Counted from the first letter of the stretch, positions 1-9,257 are shown. The stretch: 64,000 nt of DNA from Compostibacter hankyongensis (GCF_039541075.1 NZ_BAABFN010000002.1:957846-1021845); one strand, 5' to 3'. The notes: generated by a model not told the origin, from the letters alone. Translations and numbers: made by a program.

Positions 1-771
1 TGTTATGCGAACGGGTGGGGAGTGGAGAGGGATACCGGCGCTGCCGTCGGCTATTATTACAAGGGCATGGAGAAGGGAGCGTACCTGGCTGCAGACGCTA
101 TAGAAAAAATAAGAGACCCGCAGGCTTACGCCGAAAAGCACGCTTTGAACCATCTGTACTATCAAAATATTCCCGCACGACTTAGTAAGCTTTTGGATTC
201 CTGCGCAACGGAAAAAGTAATTGACGAAATACAACTGACAGCATCAGGAAGCTATATTACGCAGGCAGGGGGAATAATTTTGTCGGACCGTATTCCTGAG
301 AAGTTCGCCACTGCGGTATCAGAAGCCGGTAATCCAAAACAAATCTACCTCTCTCCCGATAGTAAAGCATGGGCCGTTCTCCATGGAAAAAACTATTATA
401 ATACGGAAGGTCTTCCGGCAACGCTGCTTAATAAGATGGGAGAATATTATCGCGACGGAAAGGAAATCAGACACATCGCCTTATCGGAAGACGGGGCATG
501 GGTGATGCTGAGCGGAAAAAACGGATGCTGGTGGAACGGAATTCCGTCAGCTATGGCAAATGCGCTGAATAAGCTGAACGAACGAAGTTCCCGTATTGAT
601 TATATCACCTTTCAGCCCGGCGGCGGATGGCTGATTATATATGATAGCTACGGGTACTGGCATGGCGGCATCAGCGATCAGGTAATACAAAAAGTAGATG
701 AATACAATACAAAGAAACGTACCATTCACTATATTGTATTCAGCAGCAGGGACAGCTTCCTGATCAACTGA
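1..771 (+). CDS. Repeat protein of unknown function, 5' end cut by window edge
   Basis: The reading frame is open from base 1, so the gene begins before the window; the GTG at 22 is only an internal codon. The visible 256 residues contain about four and a half copies of a roughly 43-residue repeat, each with a hydrophobic strand, a G-x-W (or similar) motif, a YW or WW pair followed by G-[ILP]-x, and a charged helix. The clearest copies run from about 340 to 470, 470 to 590 and 590 to 715. The last copy is only a half repeat ending at the stop. The pattern resembles a propeller or solenoid made of WD-like units, but I do not recognise the family. The protein contains no catalytic motif I can name. 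Whether it is secreted cannot be judged because the N-terminus is missing. Confidence 0.7.
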   Translation, partial: CYANGWGVERDTGAAVGYYYKGMEKGAYLAADAIEKIRDPQAYAEKHALNHLYYQNIPARLSKLLDSCATEKVIDEIQLTASGSYITQAGGIILSDRIPEKFATAVSEAGNPKQIYLSPDSKAWAVLHGKNYYNTEGLPATLLNKMGEYYRDGKEIRHIALSEDGAWVMLSGKNGCWWNGIPSAMANALNKLNERSSRIDYITFQPGGGWLIIYDSYGYWHGGISDQVIQKVDEYNTKKRTIHYIVFSSRDSFLIN

Positions 772-853
772 TACTGACGGGAGGATGGAGACACCCATTT
801 CCTGATAGTTTCCCGACAGACCGATTTTCAGCCGCACAGGGCCATTGCCCTTG

Positions 854-1081
854 CTAATCCGACCCTTGTGTCTTGACGATCTTGTTATAGATGCCGAATA
901 GCAGGAAAGGGGCTGCCCATTGCCCGACAAAGAGGGCGGTATGGCTTTTATGCATACATTTGAAAGCAAAGGCAATTCCCATGCTCGCCACTGCGGACCA
1001 CAGGAAGATATCCGACGGCAGTTTGGCGGTTTGCTGCTCGATAGCTTTGGCCATCATTCCTTCTGAGTGTTTCTCTGACAT
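854..1081 (-). CDS. Small two-helix membrane protein, conserved hypothetical
   Basis: A 75-residue protein starting at an ATG. It has a charged N-terminal segment (about residues 1-24), then two hydrophobic stretches, about 27-44 and 50-66, and a short polar tail. This is the layout of a small inner-membrane protein with both ends on the same side. I believe similar short proteins with a 'KLPSDxFLW' start of the first helix occur in Chitinophagaceae, but no function is known to me. It stands alone, pointing away from ppc, with an 82-bp gap to the convergent repeat protein. Confidence 0.65.
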   Translation of the reverse strand: MSEKHSEGMMAKAIEQQTAKLPSDIFLWSAVASMGIAFAFKCMHKSHTALFVGQWAAPFLLFGIYNKIVKTQGSD

Positions 1082-1608
1082 GACTGCGTTATTTAGGGTT
1101 TAAAATCATTCCGCTGCTGAGGAATAGCTGCTGACAAATAATGGTCAAACGATGTTCCAGAAGACGGGCTTCCCCTTTATAGTTCCGGATTTTTCCGTTA
1201 GTCCCTCATAATGAGCATACAGATACCGTTATTTCGGCAGACAGCATATTCCGGGCGCGTCAAACGCCGGCATTTGTTTCCCCCACCCTGTGGAAAAAAA
1301 ACCCGATACCTTTATGATCGCCACCCGGACCGCATCTAAAAAAGGTTCGCTGAAAAACCACCATCCCCGGACTCCATTCCGGCCTCATCATTCATATTTA
1401 TCCCCTTTTTATTGTATGTGAGCAACTTATGCAGTCAAAAGGTCCTAAATAACATACCCTTACAACAGCGTCCATCGGCAGCTTCCGGCTGGCTTGGGAA
1501 CGGCTTCTCCGAGGAAAGCCCCCTTTCCTCTATGATTTTAAGCCGTTACGTTATAACTTCGCACCCGTATTTTCCACCCAAACTACGGACCAGCCCTTAA
1601 CCATTAAA
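1082..1608. other. Intergenic region without a supported gene
   Basis: The 527 bases lie between the divergent small membrane protein and ppc. The only short frame (1412-1600) has no plausible protein character. A weak -7-like element with one mismatch (TAACTTCG, 1554-1561) lies about 50 bases before the ppc start and could be its promoter. I see no RNA gene or repeat here. Confidence 0.5.
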
Positions 1609-4230
1609 ATGGACATGACCATGGAGGCACCCACCAATGATGTATTACAGCTGTTTAATAACTTAGTCGGCATTCGTTTTCAGCTGTACAACAGCCTCTT
1701 TACCGCCCTCCCCTTTCACCGCGTGGAAAAAACCGGCGTGCTGTTATCCCTGTTCCTGCTGCATTGTGAAGAAGGCTATCAGAAGAAAAAAAGCCCGGTT
1801 GATATTATCGATTCTTTTCTCAGTCAATATACGGACTACCAGGGCGAACGGGAGCAGCGGGACCTCCTTTTCCGCTTTATTCAATACTCGGAGCGGCAGG
1901 TAGTGCTGTTCGACGCTCTTGAAGACGCCGCCTTCCGGGAGATCCACGACATGCAGGGGCCGGGCACCATCACCCACCTGCAGTCCGAAGCCTCCGAAAC
2001 GGAGCAGGCCCGTGAAAAGCTGGCCGCCAAGCTCAACGATTTTGCCGTAAGGCTGGTGCTGACCGCCCACCCTACCCAGTTTTACCCGGGCGAGGTGCTG
2101 GGCATCATCCACGATCTTTCCCAGGCCCTTATCCAGGGCAATACCCCCCTGGTAAACACCTACCTCCGGCAGCTGGGAAAAACGCCTTTCCTGAAAAAGA
2201 AAAAGCCTACTCCCTATGACGAGGCCGTAAGCCTCATTTGGTATCTGGAAAATGTATTTTACCAGGCTGCCGGACAGGTGGCGGCGCGGGTAAGAAAACA
2301 GCTCCCCGACGCTTTCAACGAAGACCATGCCCTGATCCGGATGGGCTTCTGGCCCGGCGGCGACCGCGACGGAAATCCTTTTGTGAATGCAGAAATCACC
2401 CAACAGGTGGCCGGAGAGCTGCAAAAGGCTGTCCTCCGGTGCTATTATGCCGACGTAAAGCACCTGAAACGCAGACTTACCTTCAAAGGTGTCGAAAATG
2501 TGCTGGGGTCGCTTGAGGACGACCTGTACCGGCATCTGTTTATCCCGGGGCACAAAACCACCCTCACCCCGCAGATGATCCTCGACAGCCTGAACCAGAT
2601 AAGGCATACCCTCGTGGAGCAGCACAACAGCCTGTTTGTCCATCTGGTGGAAAATCTCATCGGGAGGGTACAGCTGTTTGGTCTGTTCTTTGCCTCGCTC
2701 GATATACGGCAGGACAGCTCGGCACATAAAGGCCTGCTGGAAGCCATTGCCAGGCATACCGATGTGCTGCCGGATAATTACTCCGGTCTCTCCGAAGAGG
2801 AAAAGATAAACATACTGCTCGGTCTCCGTACCACCCTCGATCCCGAAAAGCTGGACGGCGATATTCACAAGGATACCCTGAAATCCATTCAGACCATGCA
2901 GGCCATCCAGCGGCAAAACGGGGAAGCCGGTTGTCACCGGTATATCATCAGCCACAGCACCACGGCGCTTGATATTATGGAGGTATACGGCCTGTTCCTG
3001 ATGAGCGGCTGGCAACCCGAAGATATTACGGTGGACATTGTCCCCCTGTTCGAGACGGTAGACGATCTGCGTCATGCCGCCGGCGTAATGCGGATACTGT
3101 ATGAAAACAAAATCTACCGGCAGCATCTTGAGCGGAGGAATCATACCCAGACCATCATGCTGGGCTTCTCCGACGGTACCAAGGACGGCGGCTATCTCAT
3201 GGCCAACTGGAGTATCTATAAGGCCAAAGAGCAGCTGACCGCCCTCTCCAGGGAATACAACGTCGACGTGATCTTTTTCGACGGCCGCGGCGGCCCTCCC
3301 GCACGCGGCGGCGGCAAGACGCACCAGTTCTACGCCTCTATGGGCAGAAATATCTCCAACAAGGAAATACAGCTTACCGTGCAGGGCCAGACGGTCACTT
3401 CCAACTTCGGCACCATTGATACGGCTCAGTTCAACATTGAGCAGCTGCTGCATGCAGGCATCCGGACGGAATTCCTGAAGCCCAGCGATACGCCGCTGAT
3501 GACCGAAGAGTCTGCCAGCCTGCTCGACGAGCTCGCCGGAGAAAGCTATGAGGCTTTCAACCGGCTCAAAAATGATCCTTCTTTCCTGGAATATCTCAGC
3601 TTTGCCAGCCCGCTGCGTTATTACGGCGCTACCAATATCGGCAGCCGGCCTTCCAAGCGGAATGCCACCGCAAAGCTGAACCTGGACGACCTGAGGGCCG
3701 TACCTTATGTCGGCGCATGGAGCCAGCTGAAGCAGAATGTGCCGGGATATTACGGGGTGGGGACCGCGCTGAAAGCCATGGAAAAGGCCGGAAAATGGGA
3801 GCAGCTGCGCGACCTGTACCGGCATTCCCTCTTCTTCAGGACACTGCTGGACAACTGCGAGATGTCCATGAAAAAAAGCTTCTTCCCCCTGACGGCTTAC
3901 CTGGCAGAACATCCCCAGTTCGGCGAGGTCTGGAAGATGATCCATGATGAGTTTGAGCTGACCCGGAAATACCTGCTGCTGCTCTCGGGCAATTCGGAGC
4001 TGATGGAGCGCTATCCGGTGGACAAGCTGTCTATACAGATGCGGGAAAGGATCGTGCTGCCGCTGGTGACGATCCAGCAATATGCGCTCGCCAAGATCCG
4101 GGAGATGGAAACGCAGCAGGAAAATCAGGCCCCTGCCCTGCAAACCGGCAACGGCGACAAGGAAGCATACGAAAAACTGATCATCCGCTGCTCTTTCGGC
4201 ATTATCAATGCCGGGAGAAACTCGGCGTAA
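1609..4230 (+). CDS. ppc: Phosphoenolpyruvate carboxylase
   Basis: An 873-residue cytoplasmic enzyme that carboxylates PEP with bicarbonate to oxaloacetate, the anaplerotic feed of the citrate cycle. Family signatures are intact: the catalytic histidine in LTAHPTQ (His154), the FWPGGDRDGNP block, MLGFSDGTKDGGY, and the FFDGRGGPPARGGG loop. The length is close to the usual 870-930. The C-terminus ends in a variant of the usual (Q)NTG tail (INAGRNSA). Three in-frame ATGs lie in the first five codons; the first is used here. bioA follows after 18 bases on the same strand, so the two are probably cotranscribed, although their pathways are not linked. Confidence 0.97.
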   Translation: MDMTMEAPTNDVLQLFNNLVGIRFQLYNSLFTALPFHRVEKTGVLLSLFLLHCEEGYQKKKSPVDIIDSFLSQYTDYQGEREQRDLLFRFIQYSERQVVLFDALEDAAFREIHDMQGPGTITHLQSEASETEQAREKLAAKLNDFAVRLVLTAHPTQFYPGEVLGIIHDLSQALIQGNTPLVNTYLRQLGKTPFLKKKKPTPYDEAVSLIWYLENVFYQAAGQVAARVRKQLPDAFNEDHALIRMGFWPGGDRDGNPFVNAEITQQVAGELQKAVLRCYYADVKHLKRRLTFKGVENVLGSLEDDLYRHLFIPGHKTTLTPQMILDSLNQIRHTLVEQHNSLFVHLVENLIGRVQLFGLFFASLDIRQDSSAHKGLLEAIARHTDVLPDNYSGLSEEEKINILLGLRTTLDPEKLDGDIHKDTLKSIQTMQAIQRQNGEAGCHRYIISHSTTALDIMEVYGLFLMSGWQPEDITVDIVPLFETVDDLRHAAGVMRILYENKIYRQHLERRNHTQTIMLGFSDGTKDGGYLMANWSIYKAKEQLTALSREYNVDVIFFDGRGGPPARGGGKTHQFYASMGRNISNKEIQLTVQGQTVTSNFGTIDTAQFNIEQLLHAGIRTEFLKPSDTPLMTEESASLLDELAGESYEAFNRLKNDPSFLEYLSFASPLRYYGATNIGSRPSKRNATAKLNLDDLRAVPYVGAWSQLKQNVPGYYGVGTALKAMEKAGKWEQLRDLYRHSLFFRTLLDNCEMSMKKSFFPLTAYLAEHPQFGEVWKMIHDEFELTRKYLLLLSGNSELMERYPVDKLSIQMRERIVLPLVTIQQYALAKIREMETQQENQAPALQTGNGDKEAYEKLIIRCSFGIINAGRNSA

Positions 4231-4248
4231 TGAAAAGACGGGAAAACG

Positions 4249-5523
4249 ATGAATGACGCTTCTTATACCGAACGTGACCTCGCCGTTATATGGCACCCTT
4301 ACACCCAAATGCAGACGGCCCTTCCGCCCGTCGCCATGGTGAGCGGAAAGGATGCCCTGCTTTACGATGATACGGGACAGGCCTATATCGATGCGGTTTC
4401 CAGCTGGTGGGTGAGCATTCACGGTCACGGCAACGCCTATATTGCAGAAAAGATAGCCGCTCAGGCAGGCATCCTGGAGCATTGCATCTTTGCCGGCTTC
4501 ACCCATCCTCCTGCCGTTATACTGGCAGAGAGGCTGCTTGGCGTGCTGCCGGATAACCAGCGCAAGATTTTTTATTCGGACAACGGCTCAACGGCCGTGG
4601 AGGTAGCGCTGAAGATGTCCATTCAGTACTGGCACAACCAGGGCATACGGAAAAACAAGTTCATCGCCTTCAAGCATGCTTATCACGGCGATACTTTCGG
4701 CGCCATGAGCGTAAGCGGACGCAGCATATTTACCCGGGTATTCGACGATTACCTGTTTGATGTCGTATTCCTGGACCTTCCCACACCGGAAAATATCACC
4801 GTGCTCTGCGAACAGATCGCCGGCCTGTCTGCGGAGGCCTGCGCCTTTATCTTCGAGCCGCTGGTGCTGGGATCTGGCGGCATGCTGATGTATACGCCGG
4901 AAATGCTCGGCATGCTGATGCAGGTGTGCCGCCAGCACGACATTCTTACCATCGCAGACGAGGTCATGACCGGCTTTGGCCGTACGGGAAAGAACTTTGC
5001 GCTGGAATACTGCTCCGGGAAGCCGGATATCATATGTCTTTCCAAGGGGCTCAGCGGAGGCACCCTGGCATTCGGCGTCACTACCTGCACCCAGGATATT
5101 TACGATGTCTTCCTGTCTGACGACAAGCTGAAGACCCTCTTTCACGGGCATTCGTTTACCGCCAACCCCGTAGCCTGTGCGGCTGCGCTGGCCAGCCTGG
5201 ACCTCTTTACCGCATCCGGCTGCCAGGATAACATCCGGCGTATCACGGAAGCGCACCAACGTTTTTCCGAACGGCTGAAAGGCCACCGCAAGATCAAAAA
5301 CCTGCGTCAGCAGGGCACTATCATTGCTTTTGAGATCGTTACCCCCGAGGCAGACGCCTATACCAACAGCATGCGGGACCGGCTTTACAAATTCTTCCTG
5401 GACCGGAAGATCATCCTGCGTCCGCTGGGCAACACCCTTTATATCATGCCCCCTTATACCATTACCGACGCCCAGCTGGAAACGGTCTATTCGGCCATTA
5501 TGGAACTGATCGCCCAATCCTGA
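4249..5523 (+). CDS. bioA: Adenosylmethionine-8-amino-7-oxononanoate aminotransferase
   Basis: A 424-residue class-III PLP aminotransferase that makes 7,8-diaminononanoate from KAPA with S-adenosylmethionine as amino donor, in biotin synthesis. The N-terminal WHPYTQM motif and SSWWVSIHGH segment are typical of BioA rather than of other class-III aminotransferases. TIADEVMTGFGRTG carries the PLP-pyridine aspartate, and the Schiff-base lysine is Lys266 in LSKGLSGG. It follows ppc by 18 bases. No other bio gene is in the window, so the rest of the pathway must be elsewhere. Confidence 0.95.
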   Translation: MNDASYTERDLAVIWHPYTQMQTALPPVAMVSGKDALLYDDTGQAYIDAVSSWWVSIHGHGNAYIAEKIAAQAGILEHCIFAGFTHPPAVILAERLLGVLPDNQRKIFYSDNGSTAVEVALKMSIQYWHNQGIRKNKFIAFKHAYHGDTFGAMSVSGRSIFTRVFDDYLFDVVFLDLPTPENITVLCEQIAGLSAEACAFIFEPLVLGSGGMLMYTPEMLGMLMQVCRQHDILTIADEVMTGFGRTGKNFALEYCSGKPDIICLSKGLSGGTLAFGVTTCTQDIYDVFLSDDKLKTLFHGHSFTANPVACAAALASLDLFTASGCQDNIRRITEAHQRFSERLKGHRKIKNLRQQGTIIAFEIVTPEADAYTNSMRDRLYKFFLDRKIILRPLGNTLYIMPPYTITDAQLETVYSAIMELIAQS

Positions 5524-5550
5524 GTCCGTCCGCCGGCGCTGCTTGCCTGC

Positions 5551-6087
5551 TCAGCGTTCGCAAACCTGCTTCAGCTTGTTCAGTCCCGTTTCCACGGCAG
5601 GACCGAACAGACGGTCAGCCATGGATACCCAGAACCGCCACCAGGGCCGCCATCCCGCATCCGCAAAAACCGTCCAGCGTATACGCGACCCCGTGCCGCC
5701 GGGAACGGCCCGCACATTGAACTGTCCTTTCAGCGGAGGCAGGCCGGTCACTTCCATACGGTACTCCAGCAGGCTGTCCGGCCGGCTGCCCGTAATGGTG
5801 TAGCTGCCCCCGCCCGACTGCCCGCGGCCTGTCCACGAATAGCGGGCCCCCACCCCATGTGTAAGCGGGGAAAAATGCAGCTGCACCCCCGCGGTATCCC
5901 GGCACCAGGGATTCCAGGCAGGATAACCCTTTAATTCGTTGAGCGCTGCAAATACTTCGCGGGGTTCCGCTTCGACATAGGCCGCGCGTTCTATCCGGAC
6001 CGTACGCGGCAGGATCAGGGAGATAAGCGCCAGCAATATCACCAGGCTGACTATGCCGAATAAGAATAGCTTTAAGATGCGGGGCAT
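5551..6087 (-). CDS. SRPBCC-family protein with N-terminal membrane anchor
   Basis: A 178-residue protein with one N-terminal transmembrane helix (about residues 5-27) followed by an SRPBCC / polyketide-cyclase-like domain (about 30-175): the RAAYVEAEPREVFAAL strand-helix start, a WNPW segment, and a C-terminal helix ending near LNKLKQ. The fold makes a deep hydrophobic ligand pocket; the ligand cannot be told from sequence. It converges with bioA (27-bp gap). Its upstream region carries an octamer tandem repeat. Confidence 0.8.
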   Translation of the reverse strand: MPRILKLFLFGIVSLVILLALISLILPRTVRIERAAYVEAEPREVFAALNELKGYPAWNPWCRDTAGVQLHFSPLTHGVGARYSWTGRGQSGGGSYTITGSRPDSLLEYRMEVTGLPPLKGQFNVRAVPGGTGSRIRWTVFADAGWRPWWRFWVSMADRLFGPAVETGLNKLKQVCER

Positions 6088-6099
6088 GACGGAGGTTCT

Positions 6100-6147
6100 A
6101 ATTTGATGATTGGGGGATTTGATAATTTGGTGATGAAATAATCAGCA
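6100..6147 (+). repeat. Octamer tandem repeat, GATTTGRT-like, 6 units
   Basis: Six consecutive 8-base units: AATTTGAT, GATTGGGG, GATTTGAT, AATTTGGT, GATGAAAT, AATCAGCA. It starts 12 bases upstream of the SRPBCC start codon. Bases 6116-6134 match the reverse complement of 21534-21552 over 19 bases without mismatch, so this is a dispersed family and not a local accident. Confidence 0.75.
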
Positions 6148-6204
6148 CATTGTCAAATCTTCATTTTTCATGAGATTCCGGAGCGAGTCCTGGATGACGA
6201 TACC

Positions 6205-6239
6205 GTTCGCCTTTCACCTTTTACCTTTCGCCTTTTACC
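6205..6239 (+). repeat. Heptamer tandem repeat, YYTYRCC family, 5 units
   Basis: Five in-phase 7-base units (GTTCGCC, TTTCACC, TTTTACC, TTTCGCC, TTTTACC). They are of the same kind as the long array at 13114-13344 and end 5 bases from the stop codon of the ABC-2 permease gene. Confidence 0.8.
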
Positions 6240-6244
6240 TTCCA

Positions 6245-7345
6245 TCACTCCCACCGGAACACCCGGGAGGCCGCCAGATAGGCCGCGACACCCCAGGCCA
6301 CCAGCACCAGCAGATCCCAAGGCACATTCCACAGGTGTACGCCCTCAAAGGCTACCTTCCGCAAGGCGTCATTGAGATAAGTAAGGGGTAATATCCGGCA
6401 CAGGGGCTGCAGCCACCCGGGGAACACATCTATGGGGAAAAAGGTACCGGCCAGCAAAAACTGCGGCATGGTCACGATATTGGCAATCGGCGGAATGGTG
6501 CTTTCATTACGGGCAATGCCGCTCACGATAAAGCCAAATCCCATAAAAATGATCAGCCCGAATGCAGAAAGCAGTAACAGCTCCAGCACGGTTTCCAGCC
6601 CGTGCACCAGCGTGTACTCAAAAAAGAAATATCCTACTGCGATCAGAAAAAGCGCGCCCAGCAGCTGGAAGATAAGCCGGGCCACGGCTTCACCCAGCAG
6701 GATGTTGAACCGCCGCACCGGCGTCGCAAAGAACCGCTTCAGCACCAGCGTCTGCCGGAGACTGAAAAATAGAAAAGCCGTACCGAATACCCCGGTGCTC
6801 AACAGGGAAAAACCCAGCATGCCCGGCAGGATAAAATCGATCTGCCGGTACCGCCGGCCCGGGATCCGGGTGGTTTGGATCGTTGCCACCGTAGGCCTGT
6901 CCCGGAAAAGGCGGGCGTCCGCCGTATGGACGATATCGCGGAGGATCACTTCAAATATGCGGATATTGTCGCCGCTGGCCGAAGACGACCTGACATGAAC
7001 AGTATAACGGGGAACCCCGTCTTCTTTTCCCGCAGGCATGATATTCAGCACAGCGGTAAGATGTCCCTTCTGCAGGTCTTCCTGCATTTCTTCTTCCGGC
7101 GCAGTGACCAGCTTTATGGTCTTTATCCGGCTCAAGGCCGCATAGATAGCATTGGCCGTATCGCAGTCTTTACCCACGCCTATCCGCAGGCTGATCGTAT
7201 TGCCGCCGATAAATCCGAAAACCAGCACGAAGATGAGGGGAAAGGCCAGGGTGAAGACAACCGCAGAAGGACTGCGCAGGATAGCGATAAAACTGGCTTT
7301 TATAATGGCTTTCAGCGCACTGACCTGACTGTAACCCCTGTCCAT
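6245..7345 (-). CDS. ABC-2 type transporter permease
   Basis: A 366-residue integral membrane protein of the ABC-2 (DrrB/YhhJ-like) permease family. It has an N-terminal helix (about 20-40), a periplasmic loop of about 130 residues, then five more helices, including the conserved block before the last loop (MPQFLLAGTFFPIDVFPGWLQ...LPLTYLNDALR). Such permeases export drugs, lipids or polysaccharides with a separate ATPase, but no ATPase gene is adjacent, so the partner and substrate are unknown. The ATG at 7345 is chosen because the longer TTG frame start (7366) lies inside a -7 promoter element. Confidence 0.88.
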   Translation of the reverse strand: MDRGYSQVSALKAIIKASFIAILRSPSAVVFTLAFPLIFVLVFGFIGGNTISLRIGVGKDCDTANAIYAALSRIKTIKLVTAPEEEMQEDLQKGHLTAVLNIMPAGKEDGVPRYTVHVRSSSASGDNIRIFEVILRDIVHTADARLFRDRPTVATIQTTRIPGRRYRQIDFILPGMLGFSLLSTGVFGTAFLFFSLRQTLVLKRFFATPVRRFNILLGEAVARLIFQLLGALFLIAVGYFFFEYTLVHGLETVLELLLLSAFGLIIFMGFGFIVSGIARNESTIPPIANIVTMPQFLLAGTFFPIDVFPGWLQPLCRILPLTYLNDALRKVAFEGVHLWNVPWDLLVLVAWGVAAYLAASRVFRWE

Positions 7346-7363
7346 TTTGTATTGTTGGTTGCG

Positions 7364-7371
7364 CAAAGATA
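7364..7371 (-). promoter_or_regulatory. -7 element (TATCTTTG) for the ABC-2 permease
   Basis: Exact match to the Bacteroidota -7 consensus TAnnTTTG, 18 bases upstream of the ATG at 7345. No clear -33 TTG is seen. It excludes the longer TTG start. Confidence 0.6.
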
Positions 7372-7409
7372 ACCAATCCGGGGAAAGAACATACCCGTTA
7401 TCCCGGCGC

Positions 7410-9188
7410 TTACCGTATGATGATGGTGTAAGGAAGCCTGGCCTGGATGCCGCCTGAGGACCGGGTGGCCGTCTCCAGCTGCTGGAATATACGGTAGTTG
7501 TCGCTGCCCAGCGCCTCTTTCAGCATGATGGTCTTCCGGCTGCCGCTTACCCGGCGCAGCAGCTGCTGCAGGGAGGTATTCGTCTCGGGATACTCGTGCA
7601 GCGAATAGCCCGAAATACCCGCCATTCGCGCTGCGCAGGCGATCGCGTCATTCAGTCCGCCGAGCCGGTCCACCAGGCCGATACGCTGTGCTGCCCGCCC
7701 GCTCCAGACCCTTCCCTGGGCAATGCTGTCCACCACCGACTCCGGGAGGTGACGCCCGTCGGCCACTCGATGTTTGAAAGTAGCGTAGACGCTGTCGATC
7801 GACTGCTGTATAAACTGTTTTTCGGCTTCTGTAAGGGGACGGCTCATCGTACCCGCATCGGCGTACTGAGCTGTCTTCACACCATCGAAGGTGACTCCCA
7901 GCTTATCGTTGAAAAAAGTCTGGAGGTTGGGAACGATGCCAAAAACGCCGATCGAACCCGTAAGGGTATTCGGTTCGGCAAAAATGCTGTCGGCCATACA
8001 AGAGATGTAATAGCCGCCGGATGCGGCATAGTCGCCCATGGACACCACCACCGGCTTGTCTTTTTTTACCAGCTGCAGCTCCCGCCATATCTCATCGGCC
8101 GCCAACGCGCTTCCGCCGGGGGAATTCACCCGCAGCACCACAGCCTTTACTGAAGAGTCGCTCCACAGCTTATGGATAAGGTGGATATATTTTTCTGATG
8201 CGATGCGGACATCCTCCCCGTCCCCTTTCCCGTCGCCGGTAATGATATCGCCCTGCGCATAGAGCACCGCCACCTTTTGGTCTGCCGCTCCCGATGCGGC
8301 AGTATTGCCCACGGCCTGCTCATAACGCGTAAGAGATACAAAACGCAGACGCTCCGAGGGGGAGAAACCGACCCGTTCCCGCAGGGCGCTCATTACCTCA
8401 TCGTGGTACTTAAGGCCATCCACCAGCTTGTAACGGAGGGCGTCCCCGGCATTGCGGATCATTCCTTCGTTGGCATACCGGAATAACGTTGCCGTATCTA
8501 CGTTGCGGCGCCAGGCTATGCCTTCCAGGAAATGCGCGTACAGATCGCCCAGATAGGCGGAGGCCTGGAGCCGGTTTTCATCCGACATCCGGGTAAGACG
8601 CAGCGGCTCCGTTGCGCTTTTGAACTTTCCGTTGTAGAATACCTGCGGCTGTATCTCCAGCCGGTCCAGGGCTCCCTTTACATAGATCGTCTGCATGGAA
8701 AAGCCCCGGAAATCGAGCATGCCCTGGGGGTTCAGAAATATCTTGTCCGCCATCACGGCGATATAATAGGCCGGCTGATCGATGATATCCCCGTAGGCGT
8801 AAATGAATTTTCCGGATTGTTTGAAATCCAGCAGGGCTTTGCGCAGCGCCTCTGTGGTGCCCCAGCCGTTCGGGTTTTCCCCCAGCTTCAGATAGATGCC
8901 TTTTATATGATCATCGGATGCCGCCTTGCCGATCAGCGTAACGACATCATGCAGTCCGTTTGCCGTGATGCTGGTCTGCTGCAAAACGGCATTCAGCGGA
9001 TCAATACGCTTCTGCTCCATCAGCGGTTCACTGAGGTCCACCGTCAGGATCGTATTCTGACGCAGGGTTATCTCTTCGGAAGGGTTCACCATGCCGCCCA
9101 CTACGGCCGTCAAAATAAAAAAGACAATCACACAGAGCACAACAAAGGCCAGCAAAGCAGCCAGAAACATCTTAATAAAACTCTTCAT
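7410..9188 (-). CDS. sppA: Signal peptide peptidase SppA, 67K type
   Basis: A 592-residue inner-membrane serine protease of the S49 family that degrades cleaved signal peptides. One N-terminal transmembrane helix (about residues 7-28) is followed by two tandem S49 domains. The catalytic dyad is visible: Lys149 in MADKIFLNPQG of the first domain and Ser390 in DYAASGGYYIS of the second, as in the long enterobacterial form. I use the ATG at 9188 rather than the start ten codons upstream, because it gives a clean N-terminal anchor (MKSFIKMFLAALL). It diverges from folK across 69 bases with back-to-back -7 elements. Confidence 0.94.
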   Translation of the reverse strand: MKSFIKMFLAALLAFVVLCVIVFFILTAVVGGMVNPSEEITLRQNTILTVDLSEPLMEQKRIDPLNAVLQQTSITANGLHDVVTLIGKAASDDHIKGIYLKLGENPNGWGTTEALRKALLDFKQSGKFIYAYGDIIDQPAYYIAVMADKIFLNPQGMLDFRGFSMQTIYVKGALDRLEIQPQVFYNGKFKSATEPLRLTRMSDENRLQASAYLGDLYAHFLEGIAWRRNVDTATLFRYANEGMIRNAGDALRYKLVDGLKYHDEVMSALRERVGFSPSERLRFVSLTRYEQAVGNTAASGAADQKVAVLYAQGDIITGDGKGDGEDVRIASEKYIHLIHKLWSDSSVKAVVLRVNSPGGSALAADEIWRELQLVKKDKPVVVSMGDYAASGGYYISCMADSIFAEPNTLTGSIGVFGIVPNLQTFFNDKLGVTFDGVKTAQYADAGTMSRPLTEAEKQFIQQSIDSVYATFKHRVADGRHLPESVVDSIAQGRVWSGRAAQRIGLVDRLGGLNDAIACAARMAGISGYSLHEYPETNTSLQQLLRRVSGSRKTIMLKEALGSDNYRIFQQLETATRSSGGIQARLPYTIIIR

Positions 9189-9215
9189 AAGCGGATCCTC
9201 GCCAGGTATTTTTCT

Positions 9216-9223
9216 CAAAAATA
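9216..9223 (-). promoter_or_regulatory. -7 element (TATTTTTG) for sppA
   Basis: Exact TAnnTTTG match on the minus strand, 27 bases upstream of the sppA ATG, back to back with the folK element. Confidence 0.55.
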
Positions 9224-9234
9224 CAGTTAATTAC

Positions 9235-9242
9235 TACTTTTG
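9235..9242 (+). promoter_or_regulatory. -7 element (TACTTTTG) for folK
   Basis: Exact TAnnTTTG match 15 bases upstream of the folK ATG, which predicts a very short leader and supports the ATG at 9258 over the upstream TTG at 9240. Confidence 0.6.
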
Positions 9243-9257
9243 CCCTGCAGCAGATCC

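Noticed and set aside
1412..1600. Short forward frame before ppc
   Set aside because: Low-complexity composition, no domain and no promoter of its own.
1744..4506. A 920-codon frame antisense to ppc, and similar long antisense frames over susC, the ABC-F gene, pyk, the phosphohexomutase and others
   Set aside because: They mirror real genes with clear family motifs and arise from GC-rich codon use; the translations have no domains.
6245..7345. Complete ABC exporter
   Set aside because: No ATPase gene adjoins the permease; the ABC-F protein at 39864-41492 is not a transporter ATPase.
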